A stretch of 64,000 bases of DNA, taken from positions 69,268,792 through 69,332,791 of the forward strand of contig CM055312.2 in NCBI GenBank assembly GCA_029255685.2, in the 5' to 3' direction. Position numbers and translations under genes: made by a program. Below, piece after piece: positions 32,861-45,406 of this stretch. How positions within the stretch are numbered: the first letter of the stretch is position 1; each line of letters begins with the position of its first letter. The notes below the pieces were generated by a model, which saw only the letters and a program-made list of their open reading frames with translations, had not been told where the DNA came from and searched no databases. This DNA comes from Silene conica. Lineage: Eukaryota; Streptophyta; Magnoliopsida; Caryophyllales; Caryophyllaceae.

Positions 32861-35403
32861 ATAAACAAAACATAGTGCATTCAATATTCAGTATGAAAAA
32901 CAACATACAATGAACAAAGCAAAAGTGTACAACACGAATTAGTAATCAGATTATTTTGTGGCAGCAATAAGTAATGGCATTAGCAAGCATGCTGAACATA
33001 TCAGAGACATAAATGGCAATGCTAACTACCTAAATCAATTCAACGATGCAGGGTAAATAAAAATCTGCCATTATTGCTATACATTTTCACATTTCAGAAA
33101 CTGACCACCCAAATTCAATAAACTTAGCATACATTGAACATATAAACAGTAAATCCTCATGTTACTAAGTCCTAACATCATCCAAGTTCATGACACATAT
33201 GAAACACAACATAAAACCACATATTGTGCTTATATAAACAATAAGGCCGAGTTACTCATTATTGTCACCTCTAATGCGGTTATGCTCCAAGATCTTCTTC
33301 CACAATGTAACTATCAACACCAAGATCCTCTAAGTCTTAACCTACAACAAGAAAAACGGTTTTAAGAGACTAAAAACGGATTCTACTCAAAACAGGCCAT
33401 TTTTCAAGTTGAAGGAAATGGAAATTAAAAGTGATAGATGAGTTGCAAATTTCATGAGGATTCCAAAAACATATAACTTGCCTTGATTTGGAGTCCGGAT
33501 GATGATGCAAAATCGAAAAGAAGTTTGGAGGTTTGATGAAAATATGAAGAACAAGGAAATCACTGTTTGATTTTTATGAGAATGAAAATGTCGACATTCT
33601 CAAGACTAGAAGGGTTTATATTGTCCTTCCCGTTTAAATGAAAACGGGTTTAGAAAATGAACGGGTTCGGACTTAATTTTGTCAAGTTGTGTTCGTCTTA
33701 AGGACTTAAGGTTCTTAACACGGATCTCAGCGATTATTAAAAATACTTTCTCAATAAATATTAAAATATTATTTTATTCCGTAAAAATAATTTAAAACTT
33801 TTAAAGTATAATTTACGAAAATACGGGATATTACACATACCCCATGTTTCTGCACTAATGAATAGGCTGTCAAAACATCCTGCTCCGCCCACCGTGTACC
33901 ACCTTAACACCACCAACATCACCTACTAATACACCACTACTAACACTCATAACCCACGACACGATTTGACTCAACCCATGAACGAAAACGCAACAATAAA
34001 AACTGATTAAACACGCAGAAACAGAGCAGCATTTACGAGTTACTGTCGTCACTTTCTGATCTTTGTTCTAACAATTACGGTGATCCTATGGTGACTTAAA
34101 GACGATAAATGTGTCACCTACACTACAAAGATTACTCACAACTATAGCACATTAGAACGATGAAAATTAGAATAAAACGGGTATACAACTTACAGTCACG
34201 CAAAGGTGGGAACGGTAAAGGTGAAGGTTGTTCTTGCGTTGTTCTCTTTCTCCTTTGTTCTCTTTCATCCTCACAGTAGACCATAGCAACGTTTAGGGTA
34301 TAGAGGTGGTAAGGGGTAGGCGAGATGTAGGGGTGAGTAGGGTTTTTGGTGAGTTGATGGGATATGGTTGATTAGGGTTTGTATTGTGGTGTTGTGTGTC
34401 GATGGATCAAGGCTGATGTTTTGTTGTTTTGTTTCACGCATAAGAGTTATAGTCCAACCCAAGTCCAAGTCCAATCATACCTAATCCAAGTCCAAGCCCA
34501 ACGTGCATCAAACATAACTCAAGTCTAATAGCCCATCACGCGCACCCCGAGGTCTCACACGACTATATCCCGTAACTTAAGATTAACGAGACATATAAAT
34601 AGTTATATTAATTAAGTTATGTAAATATTAATTTTATTAATTATGAGGATATAAAATTATTAGTAATTACATAAGAATATACAAAAATAAGAAATAAATA
34701 TAAAATAGGAAATATATTTAATCATAAATATATTATCAAAATTAAAGAAGTACGAATGAAGTGTCGTTTTAAGAAATAATCGTCAAATATTAAACGGTTA
34801 TGAAATACGAAGTAATCGTAGAAATACGATTTATAAAATAATAACAATTGACGTAAAATACTTTATAAACATTCCATTTGAAATACTTGTATAAAACAGA
34901 GTTTGACTGCCGTTGACCGAGGCTAAAATACAGGGTATTACAATTATGTTCTTTTTTTGGTATCCATCGATTTGACCGTATTTAACTACGTAAGACAAAT
35001 ATTTCGTCTTAAAAAATAATGTTTTTTTGGAGACGGGAAAGTGGAATATATAACAAACCCATAAGTTGCAAACGTGAGTCGCAATATTCGTTGAAAAGGT
35101 AGTAAACAATAATATTCCTATTATGGTTAAATTATCAATCTAGAATACATGAAATAAATTCGCAATCAAACTCATTACTTCATATTATCCTATTTTTTAG
35201 CATTCATTGATTTCCCTGAATCATGGATAATATCATAGATTCAGAATTTATGATATTATCCTAATACTAATTATGTACTATCTTAGTAAAGGAGTACAGC
35301 CAATATAAATATGCCCAATTGACAGACTCATTCTACCAAGTAATTCAAAACTAGCATTCAAATAAATTTTCAACTAGCTTAAAATCTCTAATTTGTTGTG
35401 CAA

Positions 35404-35964
35404 ATGGTTGCTTCTTACGCACTCGACAACTTCAAGCCGACCGTTTTTTTCCCTATGGGTCCCCCTCCCTCTAAGGTAACATGCGCGAATAATCTTAGGC
35501 ATTTTGACATAAATATATAAGTAAAATTACAAAATAAATTGTTGGTTAATACAGCGACATTGATGTAGGCATTTTGGCTCAATAATTTGTTTAACTTTAT
35601 TTAAAATAACTGTATTAAAAAATTTGATAAAAGTGATTAGATGAAGGAAAGGAAATGACTAGTTCTTAGTAACAACCAAAAAGGCACCTTCCCCATTCAA
35701 CAAGGTCGACCCGTCAAAAGGTTCCTATATATTATTTTCGTTTATGATATTTGATGATTGTCAGTCATGCATGATGGTATTTCATTATCCGTATTGTTAT
35801 TATTTTACGTATGGTTTAATCTAATTAAATGATTACAATTTCCTTAAACTTAATAATCAATATGTTTTTCATCATATATGCTTAAATCATTTTTTTACAC
35901 TAACAATTAGTTGAAACATACGCAGATCACCAAAGATGAGGATAATGTTGCAGTCCCTGTTTAA
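35404..35964 (+). CDS. Small two-exon gene, unit 3 copy (looks intact), 36-residue protein of unknown function
   Basis: Exon 1 is 35404-35475 (24 codons, starts MVASYALDNF, contains PMGPPPSK). The intron is 35476-35925 (GT-AG). Exon 2 is 35926-35964 (ITKDEDNVAVPV, then TAA). Exon 1 ends on a whole codon, so the two join in frame. A TATAAATA box lies about 100 bp before the ATG and an AATAAA signal follows the stop by some 100 bp. The protein has no signal peptide, membrane segment or cysteines: a Pro-rich middle and an acidic, Val-rich tail. Relative to unit 8, the exon differences are one Ala/Val change at codon 2 and only synonymous changes elsewhere (AAC/AAT, CCG/CCT, CCT/CCA, GTT/GTG). 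I do not recognise it. It might instead be the first exons of a longer gene, or a remnant. Confidence 0.5.
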
Positions 35965-36779
35965 AATGAAGTATTATTAAGTGTAGGCCATAATGTTTTT
36001 GAAGTTGATTCCATTTTAATTCAATAATGTGGGTGTTTAATGATGTATTTCGCCCTATTACTGATAATAAAATAAATTGAGTTGGCTAATACATTCAAGA
36101 AATTGTGTTCTTCTTATTCATTTCACTTTTGTACTGAGATATGAAACTTATGAAGTCCTCTCCAAACAACTTATAAGCTCAGATGCGCGATGCCTATTAC
36201 AATTTGTTTGAAATTTTACCATCAAATAATTATGGAAACTTATAAAAGCTATGCTTTGATATACATAACACTAATTAGAACTAAGAATTGACGTAAAATA
36301 AAACATGAGAGCAACAATCATATTTCTTGCATAAAGCATAATCATAATCATAATAATACTAATGCGCACACACTTGTGAGCTATGGGCCCTCATGCCGTT
36401 CTAAGAAATTCTTTGATGCCTTAAAATGTCATACACTTATCAAATATATAAGTCTTCGTATTACCTTGACGTGGATGACCGAACCATATATATAGAAATC
36501 ATACATGCCAAATACAAACTGCATACACTTTTTCTCGATTACCTTGATGTGGGGGATTTAGTGGGGAGGTCCAATTAGTATGTGTTTACAAGGTTGCCAT
36601 CATAGCAACATGTAATAAACTGAAATTTTCAGTCAGTCACTCGACCGACTGTATAATTCACTAGAACGAGTGGACCTATGAAACCTTCTTCCAGCTTCAA
36701 CTCGACTGAGTAAGATAGTCACTCAAACGAGTGGAAGTCACTCACCCGAGTGTATATCTCACCCGAACAAGGAGAACTT

Positions 36780-37393
36780 AGACCTAATCATGGGTCGGGC
36801 CGGGCCGGGTTTGGGCCGGGCTCGTGCTAAATAAACGGCCCAAATACACGGGCCAGGCCGGGCCGGGCCAAAACGATGGGCCAATTCCCAAGCCCACAAT
36901 TGTTCGGGCTATAACGGGCCTCGGGCCAAAATGGGCCAAAACGGGCCAAAATAATATAATACGAAACAATCAACAAAATCGATATGTCAAGAAACTATTA
37001 GCAACGAAATAAAATTTTCAAGTCTTAGGTATTTGACTTCGACTCTTTTGGTAGGAGAACCATCCATAGTACCATACATAAATTATGAGTTGACAAAAAA
37101 TGAATAGTATTAACTAAAGGTGTACGATAAAAATATAAAGATATCCGCAAAATTGATAATTCGATGCATTAGTGATATTAGATTATTAATATGTTGTGAT
37201 ATACGATTCCAACTTTTGAATTTTTTTCTATTTAAAAAAATAATTTCGGGTCGGGCCGGGCCAAAAAGCGGGCCTTTAGGTTGGCCAAAACCCGACCCTA
37301 TATTTATATCGGGCTTATTTTGGGCCGGGCCACGGGCTTTTTGGGCCAAACTATTAGGCCCAAACCCGAGAAAAAATCGGGCTGGGCCGGGTC
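36780..37393. mobile_element. GGGCC-rich DNA element (hAT-like), ~610 bp
   Basis: The left end TAGACCTAATCATGGGTCGG and many GGGCCGGGCC/GGCCCGGCCC words at both ends in opposite orientation surround an AT-rich centre. Sister units show host sequence GGAGAACT...GTCAGTCTCCACTC here, so both junctions are defined; about 12-17 host bases were lost and no TSD is visible. The pattern matches GGGCC-repeat hAT-like elements common in plants. The open frames on both strands are composition effects. Confidence 0.6.
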
Positions 37394-38274
37394 GGTCTCC
37401 ACTCGACTGAGTAGGGGTCACTCGACCGAGTGACACTTTCCCCGGGTCGAGTTCTATTTGTGGCAACTATGCGAAAATCTGCGTGAGTGTCAACTTCTGC
37501 AATATAATGGTAATGTAAACGACTGATATACGTAGTTTTTAAAACATTTTGACATAAAGAAAATGTTCGAAACACCAAAATTCATTTACATGCGAAACAA
37601 CAATAACAATATTTTAGTTTAAGTCTTCAACCAACATAGCACTAAATTCAACTCTCTAGCTAACACACGTCTTCAACCCCACATAGCAAATTCCGAGCTT
37701 CATATATAGTATCAGCATTCGCAACGAAAATGTCAGAAGCAACAAGAATACCTTTCAGGATAGAGGAAAATTGATATTTGCTAGTAATTAACCATATATT
37801 TTGACTTTTAAGAACGATAATTTTTAATCATTTTGCATATAGTCTTTTATAACCATTACTAAGTATACAAAACCCAGTGCAAAAGAAGAGTCTGATTCGA
37901 ACACTCCACGTTCTTAATATTATTTTGATTTTTGTATCAAATAACAAATATCATTTTCGGCCCAATTATTCGTTTGCCTATATCTAACATATTTTGACAA
38001 AGAATAAAAATGCAAACTAATGATTCGGACAAAAAGAGAGACTATGTAACAATTACAGAAATAATCAATATTACAGAGTATTTTCTACTAGATGATTTTG
38101 GTAGTAGTCTTTTGATTACTTATTGTGTTTTACAGGATTGTATGGTTGAATTATTATGCTAATAATTTGTTGTAATACATGAAATTAAGCACATGTCGAC
38201 CAAAAGAATTTCGTGATGATCCGATCCGAAGTCATAAAATAAATTAAATTCCTCTCTTTGGCGACTGATTTTTT

Positions 38275-38786
38275 CCCTATGGGCCCCCCTCCCTCTAAGG
38301 TAACATAGGCGAATAATCTTAGGCATTTTGACACAAATATATAAGTAAAATTACAAAATAAACTGTTGGTTAATACAACGACATTGATGTAGGCATTTTG
38401 GCTCAATAATTTGTTTAACGTTATTAAAATAACTCTATTAAAAAGATTGATAAAAGTGAATAGATGAAGGAAAGGAAATGACTAGTTCTTAGTAACAACC
38501 AAAAAGGCACCTTCACCATTCAACAAGGTCGACCCGACAAAGGTTCCTATATATTATTGTTCGTGTATGATATTTGATGATCGTCAGTCATGCATGATGG
38601 TATTTCATTATCATTATATTGATTATTTTATGTATGGTTTAATCTAATTAAATAATTACATTTTCCTTAAACTTAATAATCAATATGGTTTTCATCATAT
38701 ATGCCTAAATCAGTTTTTACACTAACAATTAGTTGAAACATACGCAGATCACCAAAGATGAGGATAATGTTGCAGTCCCTGTGTAA
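38275..38786 (+). pseudogene. Small two-exon gene, unit 4 copy (5' half of exon 1 deleted)
   Basis: Only the end of exon 1 (from the T-run onward, to AAG at about 38299) remains, fused to unrelated unit sequence. Exon 2 (38748-38786) is unchanged. Promoter and start codon are gone. Confidence 0.6.
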
Positions 38787-39132
38787 AATGAAGTCTTATT
38801 AAGTGTAGGCCATAATGTTTTTGAAGTCGATTCCCTTTTAGTTCAATAATGTGGGTGTTTAATGATGTATTTCGCCCTATTACTGATAATAAAATAAATT
38901 GAGTTGACTAATACATTCAAGAATTTGTGTTCTTCATTTCACTTTTTTACTGAGGTATGAAACTTATGAAGTCCTCTCCAAACAACTTATAAGCTCAGAT
39001 GCGCGATGCCTATTTCCATTTCCTTGAAAGTTTACCATCTAATAATTATGGAAACTTATAAAAGCTATGCTTTGATATTCATAACACTAATTAGAACTAG
39101 GAATTGACGTGAAATAAAACATGAGAGCAACA

Positions 39133-42100
39133 ATCATATTTCTTGCAAAAAGCATAATCATAATCATAATAATACTAATGCGCACCCACTTGTGAACTAT
39201 GGGCCCTCATGCCGTTCTAAGAAATTCTTTGATGCCTTAAAATGTATTTACAATTTTCAAACATATAAGTCTTCGTATTACCTTGACATGGATGACCAAA
39301 CCATATATATAGACACCATACATGCCAAATACAAACTTCATACACTTTTACTCGATTAACTTGATGTGAGGGAATTGGTGGGGAGGTCAAATTAGTATTC
39401 GGAAGTTTACAAAGTTGCCATAACATGTAATAAACTGAAATTTTGAGTCAGTCACTCGACCGACTGTATAATTCACTAGAACAAGTGGACCTATGAAACC
39501 TTCTTCCATCTTCCACTCGACTGAGTAAGATAGTCACTCAAACGAGTGGAAGTCACTCAGCCGAGTGTATAGCTCACCCGAACAAGGAGAACTAGAGAAC
39601 ATATTGTCAGTCTCCACTCAACTGAGTAGGGGTCACTCGACCGAGTGAAACTTTCACTGGGTCGAGTGCTATTTGTGGCAAATATGCGAAAATCCGCGTG
39701 AGTGTCAACTTCTGCAATATATTGGTAATGTAAACGACTAATATACGTAGTTTTTAAAACTTTTTGACATAAAGAAAAAGTTCGAAACACCAAAATTCAT
39801 TTACATGCGAAACAACAATAACAATATTTTAGTTTAAGTTTCAACCAACATAGCACTAAATTTAAATCTCTAGCTAACACACGTCATCAACCTCACATAT
39901 CAAATTCTGAGCTTCCTATATAGTATTAGCATTTGCAACGAAAATGTCAGAAGCAACAAGCATACCTTTCAGGATAGAGTAAAATTGATATTTGTTAGTA
40001 ATTAACCATATATTTTGACTTTTAAGAACGATAATTTTTTTATCATTTTGCATATAGTCTTTTATAACCATTACTAAGTATACAAAACCCAGTGCAAAAG
40101 AAGACTCTGATTCGAACACTCCACGTTCTTAATATTAATTTGATTTTTGTATTAAATAACAAATATCATTTTCGGCCCAATTATTCGTTTGCCTATATCT
40201 AACATATTTTCACAAAGAATAAAAATGCAAACTAATAATTTGGACAAAAAGAGAGACTATATATGTAACAATTACAGAAATAATCAATATTACAGAGTAT
40301 TTTCTATTAGAGGATTTTGGTACTAGTCTTTCGATTACTTATTGTGTTTTATAGGATTGTATGGTTGAATTATTTTGCTAATAATTTGTTGTAATACTTG
40401 AAATCAAGCACATGTCGACTAAATTTCGTGATGATCCGATCCGAAGTCATAAAATAAATTAAATTCCTCTCTTTGGCGACTGATTTTTTTAGTTTTGATT
40501 TTGGCACAAAAACCATAAAGAGGATATGAGACAATTGGTTATGCAGATGATCAAATTGGCCTTCAAAAACATACCTAATATAGAGAGGTAAACAAGTTAT
40601 TAAGATAACATAAATGGAATAAGTATAAAAGGACCGAGGCGGATGAACTCCGTATACAGCGTAAGTAATTATGAAACTACGTAATTCATAATTATATTTT
40701 TGAGCACCTATTACTCCGCTAGATCATATTACTGTACAATTAGAAAACTAAATCAAACACCAATTGAAATCCAAATAAGTAATTATGAATTTTTTTTTGA
40801 TTTATTTCGCAAAATATTTGAACTCATTGCATAAAACATTATTCCCTTTATAATAAACAAACGCACACGAAAATGGAAATCATCATCTCTTTCATCCCCG
40901 TATCGCTCCATACGTGTAAAATGGGTAAAATAATATCAAATAATAATGGACATGACAACGGGATTTCATCCCATAGGCATTATATTCTTGTTTTGGTATC
41001 CATCGATTTGACCATATTTAACTACGTAAAACAAATATTTCGTCTTAAACAAGAATGTTTTTTTGGGAGACGGGAAAGTGGAATATATAACAAACCCATA
41101 AGTTGCAAACGTGAGTCGCAATATTCGTAGAAAAGGTAGTAAACAATAATATTCCTATTATACTTAAATTATCAATCTAGAATACATGAAATAAATTCGC
41201 AATTAAACTAATTACTTCATATTATCCCATTTTTTAGCATTCATTGAGTTCCCTGAATCATGGATAATATCATAGATTCAGAATCATGATATTATCCTAA
41301 TACTAACTATGTACTATCTTAGTACAGGAGTACAACCAATATAAATATGTCCAATTGACAGACTCATTCTACCAAGTAATTCAAAACTAGCATTCAAATA
41401 AATTTTCAACTAGCTTAAAATATCTAATTTGTTGTGCAAATGGCTGCTTCTTACGCCCTCGACAACTTCAAGCCGACCGTTTTTTTCCCTATGGGTCCCC
41501 TCCCTCTAAGGTAACATGCGCGAATAATCTTAGGCATTTTGACACAAATATGTAAGTAATTACAAAATAAACTGTTGGTTAATACAACGACATTGATGTA
41601 GGCATTTTGGCTCAATAATTTGTTTAACGTTATTAAAATAACTCTATTAAAAAATTTGACAAAAGTGAATAGATGAAGGAAAAGAAATGACTAGTTCTTA
41701 GTAACAACCAAAAAGGCACCATCACCATTCAACAACGTCGACCCGTCCAAAGGTTCCTATATATTATTGTTCGTGTATGATATTTGATGATAGTTAGTCA
41801 TGCATGATGGTATTTCATTATCCGTATAGTTATTATTTTATGTATGGTTTAATCTAATTAAATCATTACATTTTCCTTAAACTTAATTATCAATATGTTT
41901 TTCATCATATATGCCTAAATCATTTTTTTACACTAACAATTAGTTGAAACATACGCAGATCACCAAAGATGAGGATAATGTTGCAGTCCCTGTGTAAAAT
42001 GAAGTCTTATTAAGTGTAGGCCATAATGTTTTTGAAGTTGATTCCCTTTTAGTTCAATAATGTGGGTGTTTAATGATGTATTTCGCCCTATTACTGATAA

Positions 42101-42344
42101 TAAAATAAATTGAGTTGGCTAATACATTCAAGAATTTGTGTTCTTCATTTCACTTTTTTTACTGAGGTATGAAACTTATGAAGTCCTCTCCAAACAACTT
42201 ATAAGCTCAGATGCGCGATGCCTATTTCCATTTCCTTGAAATTTTACCATCAAATAATTATGGAAACTTATAAAAGCTATGCTTTGATATTCATAGCACT
42301 AATTAGAACTAGGAATTGACGTGAAATAAAACATGAGAGCAACA
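39133..42344 (+). repeat. Array unit 5 (3.2 kb)
   Basis: It lacks about 350 bp between ATCCAAATAA and TTTATTTCGCAAAATA (near 40775), a deletion shared with unit 6, so units 5 and 6 derive from one another. It holds a small-gene copy with one base missing. Confidence 0.85.
41440..41997 (+). pseudogene. Small two-exon gene, unit 5 copy (one-base loss in exon 1)
   Basis: Exon 1 (41440-41510) is 71 instead of 72 bases because one C of the CCCCC run before the exon end is missing; GCA/GCC at codon 6 is synonymous. Exon 2 (41959-41997) and both splice dinucleotides are intact. The TATA region has TATAAATA as in other copies. Confidence 0.55.
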
Positions 42345-44551
42345 ATCATATTTCTTCCAAAAAGCCTAATCATAATCATAATAATACTAATGCGCACACA
42401 CTTGTGAACTATGGGCCCTCATGCCGTTCTAAGAAATTCTTTGATGCCTTAAAATGTATTTACAATTTTCAAACATATAAGTCTTCGTAAATGCCAAATA
42501 CAAACTTCATACACTTTTACTCGATTAACTTGATGTGAGGGATTTGGTGGGGAGGTTAAATTAGTATTCGGAAGTTTACAACGTTGCCATAACAACATGT
42601 AATAAACTGAAATTTTGAGTCAGTCACTCGACCGACTTTATAATTCACTAGAACAAGTGGACATATGAAACCTTCTTCCAGCTTCCACTCGACCGAGTAA
42701 GATAGTCACTCAAACGAGTGGAAGTCACTCAGCCGAGTGTATAGCTCACCCGAACAAGGAGAACTAGAGAACATATTGTCAGTCTCCACTCAACTGAGTA
42801 GGGGTCACTCGACCGAGTGAAACTTTCACTGGGTCGAGTGCTATTTTTGGCAAATATGCGAAAATCCACGTGAGTGTCAACTTCTGCAATATATTGGTAA
42901 TGTAAACGACTGATATACGTAGTTTTTAAAACTTTTTGACATAAAGAAAAAGTTCGAAACACCAAAATTCATTTACATGCGAAACAACAATAACAATATT
43001 TTAGTTTAAGTATTCAACCAACATAGCACTAAATTCAAATCTCTAGCTAACACACGTCTTCAACCTCACATATCAAATTCTGAGCTTCCCATATAGTATT
43101 AGCATTCGCAACGAAAATGTCAGAAGCAACAAGAATACCTTTCAGGATAGAGTAAAATTGATATTTGTTAGTAATTAACCATATATTTTGACTTTTAAGA
43201 ACAATAATTTTTTTATCATTTTGCATATAGTCTTTTATAACCATTACTAAGTATACAAAACCCAGTGCAAAAGAAGACTCTGATTCGAACACTCCACGTT
43301 CTTAATATTATTTTGATTTTTGTATCAAATAACAAATATCATTTTCGGCCCAATTATTTGTTTGCCTATATCTAACATATTTTTACAAAGAATAAAAATG
43401 CAAACTAATAATTTGGACAAAAAGAGAGACTATATATGTAACAATTACAGAAATAATCAATATTACAGAGTATTTTCTACTAGAGGATTTTGGTACTAGT
43501 CTTTCGATTACTTATTGTGTTTTATAGGATTGTATGGTTGAATTATTATGCTAATAATTTGTTGTAATACATGAAATCAAGCACATGTCGACTAAATTTC
43601 GTGATGATCCGATCCGAAGTCATAAAATAAATTAAATTCCTCTCTTTGGCGACTGATTTTTTTAGTTTTGATTTTGGCACAAAAACCATAAAGAGGATAT
43701 GAGACAATTGGTTATGCAGATGATCAAATTGGCCTTCAAAAACATACCTAATATAGAGAGGTAAACAAGTTATTAAGATAACATAAATGGAATAAGTATA
43801 AAAGGACCGAGGCGGATGAACTCCGTATACAGCGTAAGTAATTATGAAACTACGTAATTCATAATTATATTTTTGAGCACCTATTACTCCGCTTGATCAT
43901 ATTACTGTACAATTAGAAAACTAAATCAAACACCAATTGAAATCCAAATAAGTAATTATGAATTTTTTTTTTGATTTACTTCGCAAAATATTTGAACTCA
44001 TTGTATAAAACATTATTCCCTTTATAATAAACAAACGCACACGAAAATGGAAATCATCATCTCTTTCATCCCCGTATCGCTCCATACGTGTAAAATGGGT
44101 AAAATAATATCAAATAATAATGGACATGACAACGGGATTTCATCCCGTAGGCATTATGTTCTTTTTTTGGTATCCATCGATTTGACCATATATTTAACTA
44201 CGTAAAACAAATATTTCGTCTTAAACAAGAATGTTTTTTCGGAGACGGGAAAGTGGAATATATAACAAACCCATAAGTTGCAAACGTGTCCCAATATTCG
44301 TAGAAAAGGTAGTAAACAATAATATTCCTATTATACTTAAATTATCAATCTAGAATACATGAAATAAATTCGCAATTAAACTCATTACTTCATATTATCC
44401 CATTTTTTAGCATTCATTGAGTTCCCTGAATCATGGATAATATCGTAGATTCAGAATCATGATATTATCCTAATACTAATTATGTACTATCTTAGTAAAG
44501 GAGTACAACCAATATAAATCAATATCATGATATTACCCTAATACTAATTAT

Positions 44552-45335
44552 GTCTGCAGAACCACCCTGGGCTTTATATCAAATCAATATCCATTTTGTA
44601 ACTTTCTCAGTAACCAATGCATATGCCATGCTCATGAATGCAACAATACTCTTAATCAATCATGCTATTAAATAATGAAATGCTCATGCCAATAATAATA
44701 ATCAACACTCAGTCCAACCAATATCATTCTCATATTACTCATGCTCAGCATCCATAACACACAATCCAACAACCATTCATAACACATCATAGAGTATAGT
44801 GTCAGTGTATCCTACCTGGAACAACAATATAGTCCAAAAGCAAGCCAACGAGTAAACAAAATAATGCCACCTCAAATCATCACCTAACAATATAATATAC
44901 GTAATCACTAACTAATATAATTACGTAAACAAATATAATATATCAATTATTCAAATTAACGATTTAAATAATATATTACGCATAACGAGACCGTAATAAA
45001 CATAACTACTTCAATTAACTTAACCAACCCGACCTTACTACTTTTATAACTAACTCAATTAAATGAGCGAACATACAAAATATAATTGAACTATTGATAA
45101 CCGTCACATTCGTATATAATAAGATTCACTTAACAACTTTAATAATTAAGTGAACAATATTTGTAATAATAATAAACATACCACTAATAATATTAATATT
45201 AACAATAATTATCAATATTAACAATAATTAACAATATTAACATATAATAGTAACATCTACTGACAAATAATAATACGAATGTAATATATACTGCTACTAA
45301 TGTAACATATAATACATACTACTACTAATGTAGTA

Positions 45336-45406
<71 letters not shown>

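Larger units (their letters stand above)
28861..33835 (-). mobile_element. Gypsy LTR-retrotransposon fossil nested in the solo LTR
   Basis: It is bounded by TGTAAAACCCC...GATATTACA with CATAC duplicated exactly on both sides (28856-28860 and 33836-33840). On the minus strand its parts are a 4.0-kb LTR (29814-33835), a primer-binding site (29800-29811), a gag segment (about 29642 to 29015), and a 150-bp remnant of the other LTR (28861-29011). It is broken; pol is absent. The two copies of the LTR end differ at only a few positions, so the insertion is young, and by position younger than the solo LTR around it. Confidence 0.88.
29814..33835 (-). repeat. 4-kb LTR of the nested Gypsy element
   Basis: At 4022 bp it is long for a plant LTR. 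It contains three separate repetitive blocks: TCAGAGGCCA units (30559-31108), a 39-bp tandem pair (32193-32270) and a degenerate CAGACC block (32280-32860). CGGTTGCCCG with a run of G (30362-30380 and 31236-31250) occurs twice. Confidence 0.8.
27110..34942 (-). mobile_element. Solo LTR of a Gypsy-type retrotransposon, itself interrupted by another element
   Basis: It starts TGTAGCACCCCCATTTATTT and ends CAGGGTATTACA. ATTAT is duplicated at both sides (27105-27109 and 34943-34947). Removing the inner element (28861-33835) leaves about 2.85 kb, the size of the related LTR at 50690-53503, which it resembles along its whole length. No internal region accompanies it, so it is a solo LTR left by LTR-LTR recombination. 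It lies in array unit 3. The small frames in it are not genes. Confidence 0.85.
24428..36316 (+). repeat. Array unit 3 (full type, with two later insertions)
   Basis: Without the foldback MITE (25982-26533) and the nested LTR insertions (27110-34947), the unit is about 3.5 kb. It carries an intact-looking copy of the small gene at 35404-35964. Confidence 0.8.
36317..39132 (+). repeat. Array unit 4 (shortened, with one insertion)
   Basis: It carries the GGGCC element (36780-37393) inside the palindrome segment. It also has a deletion of over 1 kb that joins the GGCGACTGA-TTTTTT run to the T-run of exon 1 of the small gene at about 38266-38275. Confidence 0.8.

Noticed and set aside
36784-37466. 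Pro/Gly-rich frames on both strands
   Set aside because: Composition effect of GGGCC repeats.
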